From assembly GCF_964204645.1 (NCBI RefSeq), contig NC_134032.1, forward strand, positions 5,265,175-5,329,174: a DNA stretch of 64,000 nucleotides. The letters are read 5' to 3'. The stretch comes from Tubulanus polymorphus. Taxonomy: Eukaryota; Nemertea; Palaeonemertea; Tubulaniformes; Tubulanidae. Within the stretch, counting starts at the first letter, position 1. Each line of letters begins with the position of its first letter. The notes under the pieces are model-generated. The model was not told where the DNA came from. It saw only the letters and a program-made list of their open reading frames with translations, and searched no databases. Of the stretch, positions 12,981 to 24,640 are shown piece after piece. Position numbers and translations under genes: made by a program.

Positions 12981-13168
12981 ATGGATGCAGGTAAAGTATA
13001 TAAACATATTCCATACATCGATAAACATGAAAATAATGATGGCTTATATTATGTAATACCTTGTAATATAGCTTTGATATTTGATCCTATTTTCAAAAAT
13101 TATAAAACTAAACTAATAGAAATCGATAATAATAAAAGTGAAGTTGCTGATAATTTAAGTAATGAAAT
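12981..13168 (+). pseudogene. Zinc-finger protein gene, 5' fragment (copy A)
   Basis: About 60 codons match the N-terminus of the 278-residue protein at 39217-40053 (KVYKHIPYID, YYVIPCNIALIFDPIF). Homology stops abruptly at about 13168, which marks the right breakpoint of copy A. The zinc finger itself is lost. Confidence 0.75.
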
Positions 13169-13980
13169 TGATATCTTTGTGCATCGCTGGAGGGTTTCCG
13201 ATCCATATAATTGAATTTGAATTGGTGCGGTGGCGCTCTCATTGCGGAAGTTTTGGTGAATTTTTCAGTCGGCGACGGACGTTTATCGTTGTAAGTGATG
13301 TTATATGTAAAAAATGCAGGGAAACCTATCTCAATTTGTTTGTAGCGATGCAACGGAACTAATAAGGAACATTTTGATATATAACATGACTATAGTACAC
13401 TATCCCTGATGGAATAATAAGCTCCACTCGCATTTTTATCTCGGTTTCAGCACACACACAGCCCCTCTACCATCAATGCCTAACCCGTGTTCGACCAACT
13501 GTGGGCGTTTTCCTTTGAAACATAAGCCTAATTGTAAAAGATAAGCATTAATCTTAAGTTAATGCTGCATCTTTATCATGAAACCTAAGAAAGATTATTC
13601 TATTATTTAGGCCTATTCAAATTGTCTGTCCACTACCACGTGGAAAAAAGACCCAGTCAAAATTGTGCATCACGCTTTGACGAAGAAATTGGTTCTAGGC
13701 AATAAATTTTACGACTCAAACGAATCTTTTCCTCAACAAAGCCGCTTTTAGTTTGATGCAAAATGTCATTTGCTTTTAAAATGCGTAAATAGGCCTAATC
13801 AAAAGGATATTTCAAAAGCAAACTTTGCCGGGCCAAGAGCCATATTGAATTCAATTTTTTCCGAACCATTATGCCTCTTTCATCATAACATTATTTATCC
13901 TATTTCAAGATCTTAGGCCTACAAGTAGAGAGAGTACCTACGTTGGGTTCAAATCGGAATTTTAAGATTTATTTCATTTA

Positions 13981-14576
13981 ATTCCAGGTTTTCACTGTAG
14001 ATTATCAAAGACATGTGGCGTTGTGGGAGTTCATAGTTGTTTGATAATCCATCATTTGTAAGTGTAAGGCTACTTGAGGGATTCGAAACCGATATTTTGT
14101 AAATTTTGTAGCTTTATTACGTTTAATTCCAGATGTTTATCATGACACGTTTCATTTTGGGGGTTTGTCAGCGAGTTGGTATGCTGTCGGCAGAAGTAGT
14201 TTGATAATTCGTTTCATGTAAGTAAACAGCTATTTGAAGGATTCGAAACCGAAATCTGTATTGTGAATTTTTTAGTTGTATTTTGTTTGATTCTAGGTGA
14301 ATAGGACATGATTAATTTTGGGAGTTTGTCCGCGAGTTTGTATACTGTCAAATGAAGTTTCTTCGTCAATTTGTCGCATGTAAGTATCAATCTATAGGTT
14401 ATACATTAGGGGTTCGATACAGAAATTTGGTGAATTCCTCAGATTTATTTTAATTTATTCCAGGTTGTTATCAGAAAAATATGTACTTTATTTCATAGGT
14501 TGGTCTTTGATTGAAAACTAAGAAGGGATGATAGTTCTAAATTTGATGTTGATTCACATGACCAATCTAGTAAGTA
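13981..14576 (+). repeat. Four tandem exon-like cassettes
   Basis: Four diverged units each have a pyrimidine/T-rich tract ending in TTCCAG or TTCTAG (ending at 13987, 14132, 14296, 14463) and a GTAAGT donor (14058, 14218, 14380, 14571). The exon-like parts are about 70, 85, 83 and 107 nt; the intron-like parts are about 75-85 nt and share GGATTCGAAACCGA-like text. Unit spacing is 145-166 bp. The exons share TTTTGGGRGTTTGTC and TTTGATAAT words but have no common open frame, so they may be non-coding. Confidence 0.55.
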
Positions 14577-16712
14577 TGGCTCACTCGTCTTTTAGAATAA
14601 GAGACCTAATGCATTAATCCTTCAATTCAAGTTGCTATACAACCTTTTATACAGATATTTACCTTATCAATACAAACATGTATTTGCCATTAGCCATACA
14701 ATTCAGTAAAACTTTTCCCGTCCAGATTTTGAAACATCATTTGACTCAATTTTTCCTCCTAGCAAATTGCTTTAGCTCATTCTAATGGTCGCAGTAAAAG
14801 TGAATTGTAGCATGTATGATTCCAATCCATCAATTTTCTCTTGTTTCGTATTTTTAGCGAAAATCTCAAAAAAGTCTGACGTCGAGGCAGCCCAGAAAAA
14901 GATATATTCTCGGGAAATATTTAAAGACGCATGGAAAACACACTTATTGTTCACTTTTTTCCTATCCTTATTTTGAAATTGAAGTATTGTAATAAACTAT
15001 TGATTTATTTTTGTTGATCAACGCAACTAGTTTTGTTGTTTTCTTTCTTAATTTACATTTGAATTGGATGGTCATCTTGCGTAGGAGTCAGTTTGTCATC
15101 GAAGCAATACAGTCTAACTTGTTGACGTCTCAGATGCAGCGGGTCAGGGTGGTCATTATATTGTGGACCTATCCAAATTACACTTACACAGCCCAACGTG
15201 TTTCAGTGTGTAAACTCCGTCGTACTCGGCATTATAAGACAGTGAGGAATTGAGTTTTAGTCACCAGAGCCCTCGGCTTGATTCGACCAAAAAGACCTTA
15301 ACTGACTTCACAGAATTTGATTATGAGTCAAGGATTTTCTAAATTTCTGAATGCTTTCTCTGGTTTTAAGATCAATTCAAATTCAATGTTTAAAATATTT
15401 TATTGAAAGAAATTCTACTGAACTCTAACTCTGTTGAAATGAAGGATATATCCAGGCAAATAATTACAGCAAAATCAACTGATGATCATCAAGGTGAAGT
15501 TTTCATTCATCTTCGGCTAATTTGTCTACCCCTGATGATTGAAGCATTTTGGTTACTCGCGCCAATTAGTCAGCCACAGTCGATTTTCATGCCATCTGAC
15601 CTCTTTTCATCTGTAATTAAGCAATCAAATGTAAGAATTACTTAGATAAGGAGCGAAATAATATATAGATATCTTAGGAGACTATTTGAAATCATGAGTT
15701 TGTTGTGAAAATCTATTACTACAGTATCGTAGAGCATAGACACCAAGCCACGTGGCATTGGTATTTTAAGGGCTATTCAGTTTACTCCAAAACAAATCAA
15801 TGATTAACATTAAAAAAGCTTCATATCAAGGGCATGTCGCAGGACTCGTGACGCCCATGAATTATCATCCCATAATTACAATGAATGCAATTCTGCATGT
15901 ACGTTAGCACGACTGATTACTAATCCAAATATGGCATTACAAAAAAAAATTACGCAAAACGTCAAGTACTTACAGCATCTGAGACAGTTGCGCTTCAGTT
16001 AGCGTGTTAAGTTACGTCTTTGGCTGTCAATGTCGAAAAAGCCTTATTTGAAACATACAATTGCGCACTGTGGGTTAATTTTCCTGCAAGAATCCGCAAA
16101 GGAATTGAAGACCGTAGTGACCAGTTCATTCCACGAATAATAGCTGGAAAGAAAGTAATCAAAATAAATTGTCATGCACATTCAGTGTAGACCAGGCCAC
16201 AACTAGCTGCTATTAAGGCATTCCACTGACTGGCTCTACCCATTATATTTAGGGCCTAAATCTATTCTAGGCGCATCCCCCAAAAAAGCTTGGCATTAAG
16301 TAAGTAGCCAACAATGATCATTACTACACCGAGTAGGCCTACTCATTTGCTACCATACTCATATTATAAAAGAAATCATTTAATACATTCCCTGGTTAAC
16401 GGATTCTCACCTTAAAATACATAAACTCCGCTGTCGTTGTCATCGATCCGAGTCGTCAACTGAACGCGGAAGTAAAATTCCGTGTGAAAATTCCTACAAT
16501 TTCTGTTCATATCACGTTGATTTGACCCCGAGATCTTCAGGAAATGTAACCCACGTAAATTGATTTACGAATAGAATTAATCAATTGACTCATTTTAGAA
16601 ATCATGGTTTCGTGAAATTCATTAAAGTCTTAAAACTCGCGATAAATTAAAGCCGAAAATGATTTCATTAATACAACAATTGTTGCGCGCCGGCGCTGTA
16701 CTGTGATAATGC

Positions 16713-16792
16713 ATGGTTTCACTGGGATTCGAACCCTCAACCTCTCAGTTGTGAGTCAAAAACCTTATCCACCCTGTCACAGGACAGAACGC
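16713..16792 (-). repeat. tRNA-like (SINE head?) sequence
   Basis: On the minus strand it reads GGGTGGATAAGG, TTGACTCACAACTGAGAGG and GGGTTCGAATCCCAGTGAAA, i.e. A-box-like, anticodon-arm-like and B-box/T-arm parts in tRNA order. The acceptor stem does not close well, so a tRNA-derived SINE or tRNA pseudogene is the better call. Confidence 0.45.
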
Positions 16793-17118
16793 GTCTTTCA
16801 CCGTTAGTGGGAGTACGCGACACGGCGAGTGGCCATTGCTACTTTTAGCGGGTGTTATCTTTCAGTAAGTAATTTTAAATTTAAAATAGGACGGAGAGTG
16901 CATAGATATAATCTACGCGGAGCGAATGTGGCTATATTACTATCAGAATTCTACATTTCGATTAGAAGATGTTAGTTGTCGAATCTGATAGAAGATGAAT
17001 TTTATGTGCGGAAAAAAAGTGGAAAATATGTAAATAATAATAATAACAATCAACAGAATTACAAGAGGGTTTTCGACGAAAGTCAGACAACCCTAATAAT
17101 AATCACCCGGATATCAAT

Positions 17119-17148
17119 AGGGTTTTCTGTGAAATAACAGGGAACCCT
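17119..17148. repeat. Imperfect hairpin of the AGGGTTTTCTGT family
   Basis: AGGGTTTTCTGT and ACAGGGAACCCT flank a short loop. The same hairpin with perfect arms is at 51784-51813. Surrounding text (about 16970-17118, GTCGAATCTGA and AATAATCAC words) is also shared with 51705-51783, so this is a dispersed repeat. The copy B polymerase starts right after it. Confidence 0.65.
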
Positions 17149-20100
17149 AATAAAAGGCCATACATGGAAGATGTAAGAAATTATATTAATTCATTAGATA
17201 ATAAAAAAGAAATAGAGATAACTGAAGCATATAAAAGTGATATTGGTCCAGCTGCTATTGAGTTTAAATTTCATAAAGGAAAAACATTAGAAGAAAATAA
17301 AAAACATTTAGAAAATATGAATAATATTATAAAAATAATTACAGATGTTGAATACCCTAAAATTAGCATATCTTCTAAAGTTAAGTTTATAAAATCTGAA
17401 GATAAACCAATATATAATATACATTCCCATTCACAACATATTATATGTAAACAACATATAGATGATAAATTAGATAAATGTTATAATGAAATAAAAAGTA
17501 AAATAGAAGAGAAATATTTTGAAGGATCAGGTTTAATATTTGATGAAATAATATTTATGACTTAACATGTTTATAACACAAAATATAATAAGTTAACTAA
17601 ATCAAAACCAATTGATGAAAATAATCTATCATATTATAAAGATGATAATATAAATGGATCGAGTTATATCAAATTACCATTTAAAACTAATGCTGTTATA
17701 GATGTACAAAATTCTGATGATAAATGCTTTCTATGGTCAATTATTAGTTGCTTACATCCTGAAACTGATAATATTTGTAGAGTATCAAATTATAAACCAT
17801 TTGGAAATAATTATAAGATAGATAATTATCCAGTTAGTATTAAAAATATCCCAAAAATAGAAAGAGATAATAATATAAAGATAAATGTGTTTTATTTAGT
17901 CAAATTGCCAAAAACAAAAGGTAATAATATTAAACATTATACATTAGAACCTTTATACTTAGCAAAAGATTATGATTCAAATGATGTTATAGATATATTA
18001 TATCATAAAAATCATTATATGTGGATAAAACGTATTGATTTTTTTTTCAAATCAGAAAATGATTTTGATAATAAAATATATCTATGTAGAAAATGTATAA
18101 CTACATTCAGAACCGAAAGTGCATTATTAAATCATAAACAATTATGTGAAAATCATGATTATTGTAAAATAGTTTTACCAAATGAAAAGGATAAAGTATT
18201 AGAATTCAAAAAATATGATTACAAGAATAAAGTACCATTTGTAATACATGGAGATTTTGAATCATTAAATAAAGAATTAACTATCAAGATAGAAAAGAAA
18301 TATATCATAAAAGAAAGCAATTAAATTCTAATGAAAATGATATAATTGATTATTCAGATCCCCTGATAACAAATACTATTAAAAAGATTCATCAATCAGC
18401 TGCAGCTTTCGGGTTATATATAAAATCTGATTATCCAGAAAGTGAGTATTATAATTATAGAAATGAAAATGTTATCAATCATTTTGTGACCTATTAATTG
18501 AGTATGAAATCAAATTTAGTAAACTATTAGATGCAAATAAAGAAATAATTATGACAGGAGACGAAAAAGAAGAATTAGAGTTTGCTGATAAAAGTTTTTA
18601 TTGTGAAAAGATATTTAATTTTAGAGATAAAAAAGTATGAGACCATGAATATTTGAATGGAAAGTTTAGAGGCGCAGCCCATGAGAATTGTAACTTACAA
18701 GCTAAGAAAATTAACTTTGTTCCAGTAATATTTCATAATCTTTCAGGGTATGATGCTCATTTATTCATCAAACAGCTATGTCATAAAATAGAAGAAATCA
18801 ATAATCAAATAGAAAGATTAAATTCATATAGATCAAAAGATAAAATACCAACATATAAATTTAAAATGTTAGCTAAGACATCTGAGAATTATATATCATT
18901 CCAATTCGGGTGCCTAAGATTTATAGATTCATATAGATTTTTGAGTAGTTCATTAGATAACTTATCAAAATCATTAGTTGATGATGAATTAAAGATATTA
19001 AAGCAACACTACCCAAATAATGATGATTTTCAATTAATGAGATATAAAGGCGCAATACCATATTCATTCTATAAATCGCATAATGATTTCAATATAACTG
19101 AATTATTAAAAGAACAATACTATGATGGATTAAAAAATGAATATGTTAAAGATGAAGTCTACAATAGAACATTGAATATTTGGAATCATTTTAAAATAAC
19201 AAATCATGGACAATTAGTACATTTATATCTAAAATCGGACGTATTATTATCATCGGATATATTTGAAAGGTTTAGAGATGTAAACCTAAAATATTTTAAT
19301 ATTGATCCTTGCCATTGTTATTCATCACCAGGATTAACTTGGGATTGTGGTTTAAAATTTACAGATGTAAAAATGGATTTGTTAACAAATATCAATTACT
19401 ATTATTTGAAAAATCTATAAGAGGAGGAGTTTCAGGTGTTTTAGGGGATAGATATTTCATTGCAAATGATACCCCTGGATATAAGTTATTATATATAGAT
19501 GCAAATAATCTATATGGTTGGACAATGATGGAACCACAACCTTATGGAGTATTTGAAATAAGTGAAGTTTTACAACATGAAAATAATGATAAATTTGATT
19601 GGAAGAAAAGAATTCTAGATATTGCAGATGATTCAGATACTGGTTACTTCTTTGTTGTAGACTTGGAATATCCTGAAGATAAAAAATTTAAACCTAGAAA
19701 TCTAGCATACTGTCCAGAACATAAAACTGTAACGCCTGAACAATTATCAAATTATCAAAAAAGAATTAAACCCGAAAATCATATTCATACAGAAAAGTTA
19801 ATGGTAACTCAGGAAAATAAATATAATTATGTAGTACATTATAGAATGTTGAAGTTTTATCTAAAACAAGGAATGATCCTAAAAAAAGTACATAGATATA
19901 TTTCATTTGGTCAATCTAAATGGTTAGAAAAATATATAGATTTTAACACCAAACAGAGAACTAAAGCTAAAACTGATTTTGAGAAAGATTTTTTCAAATT
20001 AATGAATAATGCATTCTATGGTAAGACTTGTGAAAATATTAGAAATAGAAATGATATTGAGTTAGTTAGTAATGGTTAAAGAATTAGGCATTTACAAACA

Positions 20101-20810
20101 TATCCTAAGTTCATGGGTAACAGAATATTTGATAAAAATTTAGCTGCAGTTAAAATGAGGAGAACTTCTATGAAATTTAATAAACCAATTCATGTTGGAG
20201 CTACAGTTTTAGAATTATCAAAGTTATTAATGTATGAATTCTATTATAACATATTACAGCCTCATTTTGGAGAAAACCATATAGAAATCTTATATTTTGA
20301 TACAGATTCTTACATATTAAAGATAAAAACTAATAACATAACAGATGATTTAAAAACATTAAAACATGATTTTGATTTCAGTAACTATCCTAAAGATCAT
20401 GAATTGTTTAGCAATGATAATAAAAAGGTGCCCGGTAAATTCAAAGATGAATTAGGAGGTGAAGAAATGATAGAATTTATAGGTATTAGATCTAAAATGT
20501 ATAGTTATAAAACTAAAACTCATGAATCTAAAAAGTTAAAAGGAATTACCAAAAGCGTTGTCGAAAAGATTATTCATTTCAAAGATTACATAAATTGTAT
20601 ATTCAAAGAAGAAGTTAGAAAACACAAGATGAAGATCATGAAATGTTTATTGAAGAGATAGAAAAGGTTAGTTTGAACCCATTTGATGATTAAAGATATA
20701 TTTTAGATGACGGAATTCATACAGTCGCGTATGGTTGCAATTTAGATGAATACTTAAGATTTAAAAGAGAAGAAACAAAAGAGTATGAAATAATGAACAG
20801 GATTATAACA
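17149..20810 (+). pseudogene. Protein-primed DNA polymerase B pseudogene (copy B)
   Basis: 5'-truncated homologue of the polymerase at 46945-50965, beginning at about its codon 118 and reaching almost its C-terminus (GIHTVAYGCNLDEYLRF). The exonuclease region (GDFES), N-x-x-GYD motif, motif A (YIDANNLYGW), motif B (KLMNNAFYGK) and motif C (YFDTDS) are all legible. Damage: three lysine- or leucine-to-TAA stops (near 17563, 20077 and 20690), a TGA near 18638, and small deletions near 18285, 19388 and 20630. It lies directly after a dispersed hairpin repeat, and no terminal repeat of its own is seen. Confidence 0.85.
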
Positions 20811-21239
20811 TCAGCTGTCAACCGTCCTGTGTAGTCGTCACCTGACTTGTGTGTAGGGTGTCATCTGTCAACCGTCATTTAGAGTCATCACCCTAGTATA
20901 TAAGGTGTCGCGTGTCCCTAGCTGTAAAATATGATCTCCAATCAAGGATCTATTTTCATGGAACTTCTTTTAGTTCCATATTACTACGCTTTTATATATT
21001 TCAGCTTGCGCATTAATTCCCCGATTTACTCCAAAAGTAACTCTATACGTTGCACTATAATGTCGTATATCGGACTTGGGCCAACCCCATTTATCGGATC
21101 TTTCGATAATTCAATGACTGTTAAAATAGTGTGCTTTGGTTTGAGGTAAACATACACAACACGATACCGACACGCTCGTAATAGCTCTCTCGTTCCTGGA
21201 GAGCTAAAAATTAGAATAAACCTAAAATCAATGAAATGG
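20811..21239. other. Unassigned segment between copies B and C
   Basis: GC-richer DNA with two copies of a TCAKCTGTCAACCGTC word at 20811 and 20861 and TGTGTAG words between them. An 8-bp hairpin TAGCTCTC/GAGAGCTA lies near 21180-21205. The outer arm expected for copy C's left palindrome is not here, so C has lost its left tip. Confidence 0.5.
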
Positions 21240-21300
21240 AAATTTATTTTTTTACTCACTCATCCTCTCAACCTTTATAGCCTGAACCACTATTATCCCT
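21240..21300. repeat. Inner arm of copy C left terminus
   Basis: TTACTCACTCATCCTCTCAA, then AACCTTTATAG and ATCCCTATTACTCT, correspond to the inner arm of copy A's palindrome (7540-7600). The outer arm is missing, so a target-site duplication cannot be read. Confidence 0.65.
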
Positions 21301-21496
21301 ATTACTCTAATATAAATTAGTTATCCACTTAGAATTTGAAGGATTAAAGGGAAATACATATAAATTCAGAACATATTTACCAGATAGATTTCATAGATTA
21401 TCAAGTGAAGATTTAGAAGACTTACGTTCAGGTGATTTCTATTTCATATATAAAGGTAAGAATGAAAAAGGGCACCATGAAATAGATTTCGAATAA
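21301..21496 (+). pseudogene. OB-fold-like gene, 5'-deleted (copy C)
   Basis: The last roughly 60 codons of the OB-fold-like protein (HLEFEGLKGN, YLPDRFHRLS, GHHEIDFE) follow directly on the terminal repeat. About 55 codons and the leader are deleted. Confidence 0.75.
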
Positions 21497-21510
21497 AATA
21501 TGTAAAATAA

Positions 21511-22266
21511 ATGGTAGAATTAAAAGAATATAGAATATTTGTTGATTCAAGAAGACTTACAAATTATAAATCACATAATTTATTAGTACAATTAGATAGA
21601 GAATTTAAAAACTGTGTTGATTTAAAATTAGTAAATGTAAGTTTATGTAACTCTTTTTATAATGGATCGGATAAAAGTTTTGATCATAGGTTGTTTATGA
21701 TTCATGATAGAAATATGAATAAATGGTTTCATCTATTTCTAAGACCAGGATTATATAATTTAGAAACATTAGCGCAAGAAATTAATAGAAGAGATTGGTT
21801 AAAAGTGGGCGGATCTGTTGGGTTAAACATTAAATTTAATACAATTGACAGTTCTAATAGAATAAGAATAAAGTTAACTAATGAACAATATAAATTCATA
21901 GTAAGAAAACCATTAGCTAAAATGTTAGGAGTTAATCCAAATAAAGTTTATTCAAATGTTGATACTACAGCAAATTTAATGCCTTTTACGCACTTTTATA
22001 TTTATTGCAATTTAATTGATCCTACAAAAACATTTGAAGTAACTAAAGATACAATTTGTAATTCTGGTTTATTTAATATTTTACCATTGAAGAATGTTAA
22101 ACAATTTGGAACTCAAATAAATTATAATTTAGCTGAGTGTGATTTCAAACCATGCATTCCAACAATTAACAATTTTAAATCAGAAATAAGAAATCATAAT
22201 GGGTATTTAATTGATTTAAATAACTTTCCTGTAATTTATCAATTATTTATAAGATGTAGAGAGTAA
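21511..22266 (+). CDS. Candidate penton/minor capsid protein (copy C, intact)
   Basis: 251-residue uninterrupted frame, beta-rich by eye, with no membrane segment. Begins MVELKEYRIFVDSRRL; a WFHLFLRPGLYNLETLAQEI block (residues about 68-87) matches the 'PGxYxxxxLxxEIN' motif often seen in Polinton penton/minor capsid proteins; it ends in DLNNFPVIYQLFIRCRE. Same length as the E version. Assignment to a pentameric single jelly-roll vertex protein rests on this motif, length and its place in the structural-gene block, and is inferred. Remaining open in an otherwise decayed copy suggests recent loss or retained selection. Confidence 0.6.
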   Translation: MVELKEYRIFVDSRRLTNYKSHNLLVQLDREFKNCVDLKLVNVSLCNSFYNGSDKSFDHRLFMIHDRNMNKWFHLFLRPGLYNLETLAQEINRRDWLKVGGSVGLNIKFNTIDSSNRIRIKLTNEQYKFIVRKPLAKMLGVNPNKVYSNVDTTANLMPFTHFYIYCNLIDPTKTFEVTKDTICNSGLFNILPLKNVKQFGTQINYNLAECDFKPCIPTINNFKSEIRNHNGYLIDLNNFPVIYQLFIRCRE

Positions 22267-22281
22267 TTTTTTGATATATAA

Positions 22282-22641
22282 ATGAATATAACTGTTGGAC
22301 CGGGTATATGTTTTGGATCTGATTTTAAACGTGAGAAAGAAATGAAATTTGATATTAATGATGTAATAACTGATATCAAAAGTATTACATTTTCTAATGA
22401 AACAACATTTGATTTTGAAACAACAATAAATAAACAAACTTTTAATATAGACAAGATTACTGATTTAATAAGAGGGTCATTAAGATTTTATGAATTAGAT
22501 GAAGATTTTATCATCGATTATATAAAAAAAATAATTACTGAAATATATAAAAATCATAAAAGTAGTAATGAAATAAATGTTGAATTAATCATAAATAAGA
22601 TAACTAAATATTTTGAAGATGGTGATTTTTTTGATAAATAA
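22282..22641 (+). CDS. Conserved small protein of unknown function (copy C, 119 aa)
   Basis: Intact, same length as the E version. Begins MNITVGPGICFGSDF, then acidic, mostly helical-looking sequence ending DGDFFDK. Its TAA is directly followed by the next ATG (22642). No known motif was recognised. Confidence 0.6.
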   Translation: MNITVGPGICFGSDFKREKEMKFDINDVITDIKSITFSNETTFDFETTINKQTFNIDKITDLIRGSLRFYELDEDFIIDYIKKIITEIYKNHKSSNEINVELIINKITKYFEDGDFFDK

Positions 22642-22863
22642 ATGGCAGATCAGAAGTGGATAATAACTGGGTTATATAATGGAGCATTACTATCAGTTGG
22701 AACCGTTGGTTATTCAATGGTATTAGAAAAAGTATTTAAAATGGGAAGTGTTAATGTTGATAGATTTGATATAAATGATATCTTAAAATTAACATTAGCA
22801 GTAACTTTGTCTAATTTAACTATTGATTATTTAGAAAAACAGAAATATATTCCTCCTTTATAA
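22642..22863 (+). CDS. Small membrane protein (copy C, 73 aa)
   Basis: Intact. A glycine-rich hydrophobic stretch (ITGLYNGALLSVGTVGYSMV, residues about 7-26) is followed by VDRFDINDILKLTLAVTLSN and a basic tail ending PPL. It is likely a small integral membrane protein of the virion or its assembly. It starts with no spacing after the preceding stop; the leader sits inside the preceding gene's last codons. Confidence 0.6.
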   Translation: MADQKWIITGLYNGALLSVGTVGYSMVLEKVFKMGSVNVDRFDINDILKLTLAVTLSNLTIDYLEKQKYIPPL

Positions 22864-22886
22864 ATGCGTAATTTTTTGCTAAATAA

Positions 22887-23201
22887 ATGGCATCTGCAAT
22901 TATAACTATTATAGGGTCAGCAATTGTTTACGCTTTGGCATTTACTGGTGGTGGATAAAACAATATGGATTACATCAATAAAGAATTATATAATCAGAAA
23001 ATTACACATAGAGATTTTCAATCAGTTGATGAAGCTATGAGTTTATATAACGCAATAACAAATAAAGAAAAATTACATCTATATAAACCTAAATTATCGG
23101 ATTATTATACCCCAAGAAAAGAACAACAGAAATATGAAATAATATGGATTTTAGGTGGAACATTTATTATTATATTTGTTGCATATAAATTTACTTATTA
23201 A
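22887..23201 (+). pseudogene. Membrane/coiled-coil small protein with internal deletion (copy C)
   Basis: Homologue of the 140-residue gene at 44747-45169. The hydrophobic N-terminus (SAIITIIGSAIVYALAFTGG) ends in TAA after a deletion of about 0.1 kb that removed the charged HNLALEKY region. The rest (MDYINKELYNQK to the C-terminal IIWILGGTFIIIFVAYKF segment) is still in frame. Confidence 0.7.
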
Positions 23202-23226
23202 TTATATATTATTTTTTACTAAATAA

Positions 23227-23951
23227 ATGGATGATAAAGTTGATAATATTGATATTATTCCTCATGATATAAATAAAACTACATTAAAATTATATTTGGA
23301 AAAACAAATATTAGAATTTGAAAGTAATAAGTAATGAAATTGATAATAATGTTTTACCTTCTACATATTATAATGAAATAAAATTAAATTATAGTGAAAA
23401 TAGAAATTATTGTAGTGAAGGTGAATTTTCAAACAGCCCATCAAATTGGAATAACCATATGAATACATTTGTACATATTACTAATGTTATAAAACGCGTT
23501 GGTTTAAGAGAATTTGTAGAACACCCATTTAGAATGTAACAAAGTTTATTTCAAATAAAGAAGTAAATGGTCAAAATTTATATAAAGATTTATTAGGTGA
23601 ATTTGTATCAAAGGAACCTGAACACAGTAAAGATGAATTAGATTTAATTGGTGCTAATAAAATATTAGGATCAAACATTGTAAATAAAATATTAATACTA
23701 ACCCAAACACTAAGAACGAAAATAAGGGAAATATAGTTACATATAAGCATATTGATAATGAAGATTATTTAGATACAGATTGGACAAAACATGAAGTAGT
23801 AACTATTGATGTTGCGGTAGATAGGTTGAAAAAGGATTATAATGAAGAAGCTTATGATGATCCGGTAGATAGGTTTAATAGATTGTTAGAGTCTGATGAT
23901 GAATTGGAGGATGATGATGAAAATGATGTTAATTATCTCACATTCACATAA
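23227..23951 (+). pseudogene. Deletion fusion: small membrane protein to zinc-finger gene (copy C)
   Basis: The first 35 codons match the 144-residue membrane protein; near 23325 the text jumps into the zinc-finger gene (SNEIDNN, then a zinc finger in which the second cysteine has become a mutated CSEG). The jump removes the conserved unknown, coiled-coil and MCP genes, about 4 kb. Downstream frames are shifted near 23539 and 23700. The end encodes an acidic tail (LLESDDELEDDDEN) not present in E. Confidence 0.7.
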
Positions 23952-24065
23952 AATAGTATTTGAAAATGGTATAAAATAATAGTTAATAAAAAAGGGGTTT
24001 TAAGCATTTTGGTATCTAATACGTGTATCTTATGCATAAATGCTTAAAATACCTTATTTTATAAA

Positions 24066-24640
24066 TTAATATTCATAAGGAAATGTAGTCTCAAAAGTAA
24101 TTTTGAACCTTTATTATTCTTTGATTTATTCATTTAATTTGATTTTCTTCCAATGATTGTTGCATCGATTTTCTATCTTTATTGTGGAATAATACTAGAA
24201 ATCTTATATCCTCCCAAAAATCTTTAACAATTGAATTATATTTTTGATTTAAACCCCAAGTTGTTATCCCAAAATGTCTACCAGAGAAAGCTAGATAACA
24301 TAACTCACTTTCTTTAACTTTTGAATAATGTAAATTAGCACAATCATCTATGATGAATAATGTATTAGATCCTTTGTAAATATTGAATGCTACTTTTATA
24401 CAATTGTCTAGATTTTCTTTTACTGTTTTAGGATCTAATATAATAAACTTTTTTTATCTTAACTAAATCTCTATTATATGTTTTATTCAATTCATAAGTA
24501 GGACAGAATAATATTATATTATCAAAATGATTTTTATAAATAGTTTCTAATAAATCTAATATGAAATGTGTTTTACCACAGTTGGTTACTCCAGTAACTA
24601 ACATATTATGCGGTTCAAATATAAATAAATCTTTATTCAT
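24066..24640 (-). pseudogene. A32/FtsK-type packaging ATPase, broken (copy C)
   Basis: The first 60 codons are near-identical to the intact ATPase at 38446-39057, including the Walker A region GVTNCGKTHF. A frameshift follows at the poly-T run near 24450, and a premature stop near the C-terminus (PYEY*). The remaining blocks (FIIDDCANLHYSK-like Walker B, LAFSGRHFGITT) can be followed in shifted frames. It overlaps the integrase stop as in E. Confidence 0.8.

Larger units (their letters stand above)
7445..13168 (+). mobile_element. Copy A: truncated Polinton-like element
   Basis: Left part of a Maverick/Polinton-like element. It starts with AGTAATAGGG and a 152-bp palindromic end, then runs OB-fold, penton, four small genes, conserved unknown, coiled-coil and MCP to the zinc-finger gene, all rightward. 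It breaks off at about 13168 inside the zinc-finger gene, where GC-richer host sequence starts. Most genes carry stops, frameshifts or internal deletions relative to copies C and E. Integrase, ATPase, HNH and polymerase are absent, so it is a dead fragment. Its gene order begins TIR-OB-penton as in copy C, not TIR-HNH as in E. Confidence 0.85.
13169..17118. other. Host DNA; possible small spliced gene near 13.2-15.0 kb
   Basis: No complete gene can be assigned. A GC-richer block at about 13205-13291 has a GCGGAAG (ETS-like) word and ends TTATCGTT|GTAAGT, as a first exon might. Four tandem exon-like cassettes follow (13981-14576). A last block after TTTCGTATTTTTAG at about 14857 is open for some 38 codons and is followed by AATAAA near 14990. 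15.0-16.7 kb shows nothing definite. The exon chain is inference. Confidence 0.35.

Noticed and set aside
16713-16792. Functional tRNA gene
   Set aside because: T-arm and anticodon-arm-like parts are present but the acceptor stem does not close; better called tRNA-derived repeat.
20931-21149. 72-codon frame between copies B and C
   Set aside because: Low-complexity composition, no counterpart in any copy and an opposing frame of similar size; probably chance.
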